NCBI GenBank assembly: GCA_035690495.1
Contig: DASSKK010000037.1
Location: 1 to 11,480, forward strand
Direction: 5' to 3'
DNA length: 11,480 nt
Source of the DNA: DASSKK01 sp035690495
GTDB taxonomy: Bacteria > Actinomycetota > Actinomycetes > Propionibacteriales > Nocardioidaceae
Position numbers and translations under genes: made by a program. Shown here one piece after another: positions 1 to 4,918 of this stretch (positions are counted from its first letter, which is position 1; each line of letters starts with the position of its first letter). The notes under the pieces were generated by a model, which was given only the letters and a program-made list of their open reading frames with translations, was not told the DNA's origin and did not search any database.

Positions 1-999
1 CAGACGACGCAGCTCAAGGCCGTACCGGTCCGGCACCCCGGCCGGTGGATCGCCGGCGCGATCCTGCTCGTGCTGGTCGCGATGATGGTGCACGCGCTGG
101 TGTTCGCCCGGGTCAAGCGCGGCAATGCCACCGAAACCCGCTTCGGCTGGGGCACCGTCGGCGACTACCTGTTCAGCGGCCCGATCCTCGACGGCGTCGT
201 CCTCACGATCGAACTCACCCTCGGGGCCATGGCGATGGGCATCATCGGTGGCGTCCTGCTGGCGGTGATGCGGCTGTCACGGAACCCGCTGCTGTCCACC
301 TTCAGCTGGCTGTTCATCTGGTTCTTCCGGGGCACGCCGCTGCTCGTCCAGCTGGCGTTCTGGGGCAACCTGAGCTACTTGTTCCCCGCATCCCACAACG
401 GCATCTCGTTCGGCATACCGTTCGGTCCGACGTTCGCCAGCTACGACGCGAACACGATTGTGCCGCCGCTGCTGGCCGCGTTCCTGGGCCTCGGCCTGAA
501 CGAGGCCGCCTACATGGCCGAGATCGTGCGCGCCGGCATCCTCTCGGTCGACGAGGGACAGGTCGAGGCAGCGTCGGCCCTCGGCATGGGTCGAAGCTTG
601 ATGATGCGCCGGGTGATCCTGCCGCAGGCGATGCGGGTGATCATCCCGCCGACCGGCAACGAGACGATCTCGATGCTGAAGAACACCTCCTTGGTCAGCA
701 TCATCGCCTATCTCGACCTGCTCTATGCCGCGCAGCTGATCTACTCCCGCAACTACCAGACGATCCCGCTGCTGATCGCGGCCAGCCTCTGGTACCTGAT
801 CCTCACCTCGGTGCTCACCGTAGGTCAGTACTACGTCGAGCGCTATTACGCCCGCGGCTCCTCACGTGAGCTGCCGCCGACGCCGTTGCAGCGGATCCGG
901 GGACTGCTCACCGGACGACCGCCCGGGGGAGCGCCCGGGTTGGCGGCCGACGAGGCGGACATGACGACATACCGCGGACCGGCAGGAGGTCACCGGTGA
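1..999 (+). CDS. Polar amino acid ABC transporter permease (5' end outside window)
   Basis: Inner-membrane permease of a polar amino acid importer of the His/Glu/Gln/Arg type. The frame is open from base 1 with no stop, so the true start lies upstream; 332 codons are visible. A first hydrophobic segment (bases about 49-105) is followed by a linker and several membrane spans. The EAA loop that docks the ATPase is clear at bases 565-591 (EAASALGMG), followed by the RRVILPQAMR segment typical of this family. The N-terminal extension with an extra membrane helix and the hydrophilic Pro/Gly-rich tail (bases about 865-996) resemble actinobacterial members. The stop overlaps the start of the ATPase gene by 4 bases, so the two are translationally coupled. 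The substrate cannot be told from sequence; glutamate, glutamine, arginine or cystine are all possible. A solute-binding protein gene is presumably upstream. Confidence 0.93.
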   Translation, partial: QTTQLKAVPVRHPGRWIAGAILLVLVAMMVHALVFARVKRGNATETRFGWGTVGDYLFSGPILDGVVLTIELTLGAMAMGIIGGVLLAVMRLSRNPLLSTFSWLFIWFFRGTPLLVQLAFWGNLSYLFPASHNGISFGIPFGPTFASYDANTIVPPLLAAFLGLGLNEAAYMAEIVRAGILSVDEGQVEAASALGMGRSLMMRRVILPQAMRVIIPPTGNETISMLKNTSLVSIIAYLDLLYAAQLIYSRNYQTIPLLIAASLWYLILTSVLTVGQYYVERYYARGSSRELPPTPLQRIRGLLTGRPPGGAPGLAADEADMTTYRGPAGGHR

Positions 1000-1799
1000 G
1001 CGTGACGGAGCCGATCCAGTCGGACTCCCGCACCCGCACACCTCCGATGGTGCGGGCCGAGCGCGTGCACAAGCGGTTCGGCCGCCTCGAGGTGCTCAAG
1101 GGCATCGACCTGCAGGTCGAGACCGGCGAGGTGATGTGCATCATCGGGCCCTCGGGCTCCGGCAAGTCGACGTTCCTGCGCTGCATCAACCACCTCGAGC
1201 AGATCAACGCCGGACGGCTGTGGGTCGACGGCGAGCTGGTCGGCTACCGGGAACGGGGCGGACGACTGCACGAGCTGCCGGACCGCGAGGTCGCCGCCAA
1301 GCGTCGCGAGATCGGCATGGTCTTCCAGCACTTCAACCTGTTCCCGCACATGACCGCCCTCGGCAACGTCGTGGAGGCCCCCATCCGGGTCGTGCGGGTG
1401 CGCAAGGCAGAGGCCGACCGGCGCGGCCGGGAGCTCCTGGACCGGGTCGGGCTCGGCGACAAGGTCGACGCCTACCCCTCCCAGCTGTCCGGCGGGCAGA
1501 AACAGCGTGTCGCGATCGCCCGTGCCCTGGCGATGCAGCCGAAGCTGATGCTCTTCGACGAGCCGACCTCCGCGCTGGACCCGGAGCTGGTCGGCGAGGT
1601 GCTCGACGTGATGCGTGAGCTCGCCGACTCCGGGATGACGATGATCGTGGTCACCCACGAGATGGGGTTCGCCCGCGAGGTCGGCGACTCGCTGGTGTTC
1701 ATGGACGAGGGCGTCATCGTCGAGTCGGGCAACCCCCGCGAGGTGCTCGCCAACCCGCAGCACGAGCGGACCCGGAGCTTCCTGTCCAAGGTGCTGTGA
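996..1799 (+). CDS. Polar amino acid ABC transporter ATP-binding protein (GlnQ/HisP type)
   Basis: Cytoplasmic ATPase that powers amino acid import with the preceding permease. The 267-residue protein has the full ABC set: Walker A GPSGSGKST (51-59), Q-loop Gln111 in MVFQHFNLFPH, signature LSGGQ (164-168), Walker B LMLFDE (184-189), D-loop SALD (192-195) and the switch His221 in VTHE. The spacing and the FNLFPH and MGFAREV segments are typical of the polar amino acid subfamily. The start is GTG at 996, overlapping the permease stop (GTGA) and preceded by AGGAGGT at 984-990 with 5-base spacing. It ends 7 bases before the stop of the converging DUF4439 gene, with no strong terminator between. 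Residues 81-105 hold a small charged insertion between Walker A and the Q-loop, which is common in this subfamily. Substrate unknown. Confidence 0.95.
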   Translation: MSVTEPIQSDSRTRTPPMVRAERVHKRFGRLEVLKGIDLQVETGEVMCIIGPSGSGKSTFLRCINHLEQINAGRLWVDGELVGYRERGGRLHELPDREVAAKRREIGMVFQHFNLFPHMTALGNVVEAPIRVVRVRKAEADRRGRELLDRVGLGDKVDAYPSQLSGGQKQRVAIARALAMQPKLMLFDEPTSALDPELVGEVLDVMRELADSGMTMIVVTHEMGFAREVGDSLVFMDEGVIVESGNPREVLANPQHERTRSFLSKVL

Positions 1800-1806
1800 G
1801 GCCGGC

Positions 1807-2235
1807 TCACATCTCCGGCAGGCCGGGGAACGCCGCCGGGATGCCGCCGAAGCCCAGCTCGCGGACCGCGGTGTCCGCCAGGGCATCGATGGCGTACTGC
1901 CGAGTCGCTTGCGAGCTGGCGCCCACGAGTGCGGCGTACACCTGCGCGCACCGCTGCTCGGTGAGCAGGGCCGCCCGCTCGAGCTCGGGGGTGGTCCGGC
2001 ACGGGGTCGGCAGCTGGTAGCTGATCTCGGCCGCCACCGGCTGCGCGTGCGCCGACCGCACCATCGCGGTGAGCTGGTCGCGGCGGCCCCGGTGGGTGGT
2101 GTACGCCGCGGCGACCCGCCGGGCCAGGCCGGGGTGGGCCGACACCGAGAGCCGGCCGCCCACCACGTCGTAGACGTACAACGCGGCGTGCTCGGCGCCC
2201 AGGGCCTGCTGCAGCGCGTGGACCTTGCTGCTCAT
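1807..2235 (-). CDS. DUF4439 ferritin-like domain protein
   Basis: A 142-residue, Ala-rich, mostly helical protein that I recognise as an actinobacterial DUF4439 ferritin-like protein. The opening LQQALGAEHAALYVYDVVGGR (7-27, shown in part by Glu15-His16) is the hallmark. Later helices carry His48, Asp53, Glu84 and Glu93, and a YQLP motif lies at 73-76. Metal binding is suggested by the fold but not proven by the visible residues. There is no signal peptide, so it is probably cytoplasmic. The ATG start overlaps the stop of the upstream lipoprotein gene (ATGA, 2232-2235), and no separate ribosome binding site is visible, which implies translational coupling. As I recall, a pair like this sits divergently beside rimP in other actinomycetes too, including Mycobacterium. 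Function unknown; iron or oxidative-stress handling is only a guess. Confidence 0.8.
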   Translation of the reverse strand: MSSKVHALQQALGAEHAALYVYDVVGGRLSVSAHPGLARRVAAAYTTHRGRRDQLTAMVRSAHAQPVAAEISYQLPTPCRTTPELERAALLTEQRCAQVYAALVGASSQATRQYAIDALADTAVRELGFGGIPAAFPGLPEM

Positions 2236-2864
2236 GAGCGGTCGCGACCGGCCAGGACCGCCGACTGCTGCGCGGCCGCGGCACCCATGCTGGCCAGCAC
2301 CCGGGCGAAGGACCCGCTCTGCGCGGCGAACGCGCTGCGCTTGTCGTCCATCGCGAGCTGCTCCTCCAGCCGGCCGAGGGAGCGCAGCGCCTTGTGCGGG
2401 TCATGGGGCACGGCCGTCGGCGAGGCGTACGCCGACGGCGAGGCGGACGGTGTGGCCGACAGTGGCGGCGTCAAGATGCTGGTCGGAGATGGGGACGGCG
2501 ATGCCGACGGCGAAGCACCGGGCCGGGCCGGAGTGGGTACCGCCTTGGTGAGCAGCTGGACGTGCGCGCGGTGCCCCGCTCGTGCCGACGCCAGCCGGTC
2601 GACCAGACGAGGATGGGCGGCGACCGTGGCGTCGATGCGGTCCAGCACCGCCTGCTCGTGGTCCAGCACGGTTGCGGCGACGAGCACGTCCGGGGCCAGG
2701 TCGGGGGTGGGGCTCGGAGTCGGGTGCGGCGTCCGGTCGCTGCGGATGTCGATCCCGTGCAGCTTGCATCCGGCGGTGAGCGCGGTCACCCCGACGGCGG
2801 CGGCCAGCGCCGTACGACGAGACAGCCTGCCGGGCGGGCCGGAGGGGTCGTCGGGAGCAGGCAC
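2232..2864 (-). CDS. Tat-type lipoprotein, helical bundle with Pro/Ser linker
   Basis: A 210-residue predicted lipoprotein. The N-terminus has a twin-arginine stretch (RLSRRTAL, 13-20), a hydrophobic core and a lipobox LTAGC (29-33), so Cys33 would be lipidated and the protein held outside the membrane. A Pro/Thr linker (44-57) leads to two helices (58-82 and 86-109), then a Pro/Ser/Ala low-complexity stretch (110-154), then two more helices (156-184 and 185-206). This order resembles a four-helix bundle with a long crossover between helices 2 and 3. Some acidic and His residues are present (Glu70, His98, His101, Glu167, Glu168), but helix 4 has no obvious ligand, so a full di-iron site is doubtful. 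The start is GTG 2864, six bases after a TAGGCT element, which suggests a leaderless mRNA. It is co-transcribed with the DUF4439 gene. Function unknown. Confidence 0.78.
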   Translation of the reverse strand: MPAPDDPSGPPGRLSRRTALAAAVGVTALTAGCKLHGIDIRSDRTPHPTPSPTPDLAPDVLVAATVLDHEQAVLDRIDATVAAHPRLVDRLASARAGHRAHVQLLTKAVPTPARPGASPSASPSPSPTSILTPPLSATPSASPSAYASPTAVPHDPHKALRSLGRLEEQLAMDDKRSAFAAQSGSFARVLASMGAAAAQQSAVLAGRDRS

Positions 2865-2876
2865 CAGCTGAGCCTA
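2865..2876 (-). promoter_or_regulatory. Putative leaderless promoter of the lipoprotein operon
   Basis: On the minus strand TAGGCT (2876 down to 2871) fits the actinobacterial -10 pattern TAnnnT and is followed by six bases and then the GTG start at 2864. Transcription would begin at or beside the start codon. No ribosome binding site is visible upstream, which agrees with a leaderless start. No clear -35 was found. Confidence 0.45.
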
Positions 2877-2908
2877 TCGAGCCGTCCGCCGGGGCGGGGC
2901 CGGTGTAC

Positions 2909-2914
2909 TAGGGT
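2909..2914 (+). promoter_or_regulatory. Putative -10 element of the rimP-nusA operon
   Basis: TAGGGT fits TAnnnT. Transcription would start near 2921, leaving a short leader of about 29 bases that contains the rimP ribosome binding site. No good -35 is seen in the GC-rich sequence upstream. It lies back to back with the lipoprotein promoter, about 32 bases away. Confidence 0.4.
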
Positions 2915-2949
2915 GGCCGCACCACAACAGCACAGCGAGGAGGATGCCC

Positions 2950-3417
2950 GTGAACACGGATCTGACCCGGGACCGACTTGCCGAGGTATTGACCGGCCCT
3001 CTCGCCGCCGCCGGTCTCGACGTCGAAGCTGTTGAGATCACTCCCGCCGGAAAGCGGCGGCTGGTGCGGATCGCCGTCGACAGGGACGGCGGCGTCACCC
3101 TCGACGACATCGCCGCAGCGACCAAGCAGGTCTCGGCGCTGCTCGACACCAGCGACGTGATGGGCGAGCAGCCGTACACCCTCGAAGTCACCTCTCCCGG
3201 CGTGGAGCGCCCTCTCGTGCTGCCCCGGCACTGGCGGCGGAACCGCGGCCGGCTGGTCAAGGTGGCCCGCACCGACGGCAGCTCGCTGACCGGCAGGCTG
3301 GAGAGCTGCGATGATCATCACGCCGTCCTCGACGTCGACGGCGACCGGCACGAGCTCGCGTACTCGTCGGTGGCCAAGGCCAGGGTCCAGATCGAGTTCA
3401 ACCGGAAGGAGTCGTGA
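2950..3417 (+). CDS. rimP: Ribosome maturation factor RimP
   Basis: RimP binds the 30S precursor and helps assemble its head during ribosome biogenesis. The protein has the family signature YTLEVTSPGVERPL (76-89), preceded by the N-terminal domain with VRIAVDRDGGVTLDD and followed by the Sm-like C-terminal domain. Two starts are possible. ATG 2944 directly abuts the GAGGAGG ribosome binding site (2937-2943), with no spacer, while GTG 2950 has 6-base spacing. I therefore chose GTG 2950, giving 155 residues, which matches the usual family length. It is the first gene of the nusA-infB operon, as in many bacteria, and nusA follows after a 3-base gap. It is divergent from the lipoprotein/DUF4439 operon. 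Confidence 0.94.
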   Translation: MNTDLTRDRLAEVLTGPLAAAGLDVEAVEITPAGKRRLVRIAVDRDGGVTLDDIAAATKQVSALLDTSDVMGEQPYTLEVTSPGVERPLVLPRHWRRNRGRLVKVARTDGSSLTGRLESCDDHHAVLDVDGDRHELAYSSVAKARVQIEFNRKES

Positions 3418-3420
3418 GCC

Positions 3421-4410
3421 GTGGACATCGACATGACGATCCTGCGCTCGCTCGAGCGTGAGAAGGAGATCTCCTTCGACATCCTCGTCGAGGCCATCGA
3501 GCAGGCCCTGCTCACCGCCTACCACAAGACCCCCGGCGCGCACCCCGACGCCCGTGTCGAGCTGGACCGCAAGAGCGGACACGTCACCGTCTACGCCCCC
3601 GAGACCGACGAGGACGGCGAGAAGACCGGGGAGTACGACGACACTCCGGTCGGCTTCGGACGGATCGCCGCGACGACCGCCAAGCAGATCATGTTGCAGC
3701 GTCTGCGCGACGCCGAGGACGACATCAAGTTCGGCGAGTTCTCCGGCAAGGAGGGCGACATCATCTCCGGCGTGATCCAGCAGGGACGAGACCCGCACGA
3801 CGTGATGGTCGACCTCGGCAGGCTGGAGGCGCTGCTGCCCAGCGCCGAACGGGTGCCCGGTGAGCGCTACCAGCACGGCGACCGGATCAAGTGCCTGGTG
3901 GTCAGTGTGCGCAAGGGTATGCGCGGCCCGCAGGTGATGCTGTCGCGCTCGCACCCCAACCTGGTCAAGAAGCTGTTCGCCCTCGAGGTGCCCGAGATCG
4001 CCGACGGCACCGTCGAGATCTGCGCGATCGCCAGGGAGGCGGGGCATCGCACCAAGATCGCCGTTCGCTCCCAGGTGCCCGGGGTCAACGCCAAGGGCTC
4101 GTGCATCGGTCCGATGGGCCAGCGGGTCCGCAACGTGATGAACGAGCTGCACGGGGAGAAGATCGACATCGTCGACTTCTCCGACGACCCCGCAGAGATG
4201 GTCGCCCACGCCCTGTCGCCGGCGCGGGTCACCAGCGTGGAGGTCGTCGACCGGGAGACCCGGTCGGCGCGTGTGGTCGTGCCGGACTACCAGCTGTCGC
4301 TGGCGATCGGCAAGGAGGGCCAGAACGCCCGGTTGGCCGCACGGCTGACCGGCTGGCGCATCGACATCAGGTCCGACGAGGCGGCACCGGACGAGCCCGA
4401 CGCGGGCTGA
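3421..4410 (+). CDS. nusA: Transcription termination/antitermination protein NusA
   Basis: NusA binds RNA polymerase and nascent RNA, modulating pausing, termination and rRNA antitermination. The 329 residues comprise the polymerase-binding N-terminal domain (1 to about 110), an S1 domain (about 111-180), KH1 with GPMG (230-233) and KH2 with IGKEGQN (296-302). The C-terminal acidic repeats of enterobacterial NusA are absent, which is normal for actinobacteria. The GTG start at 3421 begins MDIDM, as in related proteins. Its ribosome binding site GGAAGGAG (3404-3411) lies in the end of rimP, 9 bases upstream. It ends 69 bases before ylxR, and that gap appears to contain a second promoter. Confidence 0.96.
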   Translation: MDIDMTILRSLEREKEISFDILVEAIEQALLTAYHKTPGAHPDARVELDRKSGHVTVYAPETDEDGEKTGEYDDTPVGFGRIAATTAKQIMLQRLRDAEDDIKFGEFSGKEGDIISGVIQQGRDPHDVMVDLGRLEALLPSAERVPGERYQHGDRIKCLVVSVRKGMRGPQVMLSRSHPNLVKKLFALEVPEIADGTVEICAIAREAGHRTKIAVRSQVPGVNAKGSCIGPMGQRVRNVMNELHGEKIDIVDFSDDPAEMVAHALSPARVTSVEVVDRETRSARVVVPDYQLSLAIGKEGQNARLAARLTGWRIDIRSDEAAPDEPDAG

Positions 4411-4465
4411 GCCCTTTCTCGGGGCCTCGGGCCGGTCGGGTTTCGGTCTTCTCGGCCCGGGCCGC

Positions 4466-4480
4466 TAGACTGACCGACGG
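4466..4480 (+). promoter_or_regulatory. Putative internal leaderless promoter for ylxR-infB
   Basis: TAGACT (4466-4471) is a good actinobacterial -10 match, ending 8 bases before the GTG start of ylxR at 4480. No Shine-Dalgarno sequence precedes that GTG, so a transcript starting at 4479-4480 would be leaderless. This would allow ylxR and infB to be expressed apart from rimP and nusA. The -35 region is unconvincing. Confidence 0.5.
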
Positions 4481-4818
4481 TGAGATCGCGTTCCCAGCCT
4501 GTGCGCACCTGCATCGGCTGTCGGCATCGGTCCGCCAAGCACGAGCTGTTGCGAGTGGTCGCCGTGGACCGAGGTACCGGCCCGATGGTCGTCGCCGACC
4601 CGTCGGGCAGGGCACCGGGACGGGGTGCGCATCTGCACCCCACGCCCGAGTGTCTGGATCTCGCGCTCCGTCGTCGAGCCTTTCCCCGGGCCCTTCGGGC
4701 CGGGGGAAGGCTGGACACCGGGGCCGTGGAGGACTACGTGGCAGCACGTGCCGAGCAGGACGCACAACCGACCGTGACCCCGGACGGGGTCGAAGAGAAA
4801 CGGAGCAGCAGCTCATGA
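4480..4818 (+). CDS. ylxR: YlxR (DUF448) RNA-binding protein
   Basis: A small basic nucleic-acid-binding protein of the YlxR/DUF448 family, nearly always encoded between nusA and infB. Work in Firmicutes has linked the family to RNase P and other RNA partners; its role in actinomycetes is less clear. The 112 residues show RTCIGCR (9-15), GRGAHLHPTPECL (47-59) and the basic helix RRRAFPRALR (64-73), all family hallmarks. The tail after residue 85 is hydrophilic and ends in four serines. The GTG start at 4480 has no ribosome binding site but follows a -10 element closely. The stop TGA at 4816-4818 overlaps an ATG, beginning a chain of three mini-ORFs that leads toward infB. Confidence 0.92.
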   Translation: MRSRSQPVRTCIGCRHRSAKHELLRVVAVDRGTGPMVVADPSGRAPGRGAHLHPTPECLDLALRRRAFPRALRAGGRLDTGAVEDYVAARAEQDAQPTVTPDGVEEKRSSSS

Positions 4819-4860
4819 GCACTCGATGAGTACTTCCCGATGAGCGTGCACACCAGCTAG
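4815..4860 (+). promoter_or_regulatory. Three ATGA-linked mini-ORFs in the ylxR-infB gap
   Basis: Three consecutive very short reading frames are visible: 4815-4829 (MSTR, stop), 4826-4843 (MSTSR, stop) and 4840-4860 (MSVHTS, stop TAG). The first ATG overlaps the ylxR stop, and each later ATG overlaps the preceding TGA as ATGA. A ribosome finishing ylxR could restart three times in steps of 11-14 bases and end one base before the first arm of the infB leader hairpin. The overlaps are directly visible; the function is inferred. They could also be remnants of a decayed coding end. Confidence 0.5.
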
Positions 4861-4861
4861 C

Positions 4862-4918
4862 GGTCCGATCCAGCCAGGGCTCGGACCAGAAGGAGAAGCG
4901 TGGCTAAGGTCCGAGTCC
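4862..4918 (+). promoter_or_regulatory. infB leader with competing hairpins around the start codon
   Basis: TCGGACC (4881-4887) can pair with GGTCCGA upstream (4862-4868, 7 bp, 12-base loop) or with a second GGTCCGA downstream inside infB (4908-4914). The downstream pairing extends to 11 bp with one G-U pair (4877-4887 with 4908-4918). Its 20-base loop holds the AAGGAG ribosome binding site (4890-4895) and the GTG start (4900). The two structures exclude each other, which is the geometry of a translational switch. The downstream arm also encodes the conserved AKVRV of IF2, so part of the match may be chance. Confidence 0.45.

Noticed and set aside
2239..2250. CGGTCGCGACCG palindrome at the lipoprotein/DUF4439 junction
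   Set aside because: It lies in the last codons of the lipoprotein and encodes Arg-Asp-Arg; no evidence of a separate role.
2944..2949. ATG 2944 as the rimP start
   Set aside because: It abuts the ribosome binding site with no spacer; GTG 2950 has proper spacing.
2908..4209. 433-codon open frame on the minus strand opposite rimP and nusA
   Set aside because: Third-position complement of two well-supported genes; composition is typical of antisense shadows and there is no ribosome binding site.
4428..4459. CGGGCC/GGCCCG inverted repeat after nusA as a terminator
   Set aside because: Only 6 bp with a 20-base loop and no T-run; expected by chance at this GC content.
3891..4829. 312-codon plus-strand frame spanning the nusA end and ylxR
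   Set aside because: Arg/Gly/Ala-rich off-frame translation overlapping two conserved genes.
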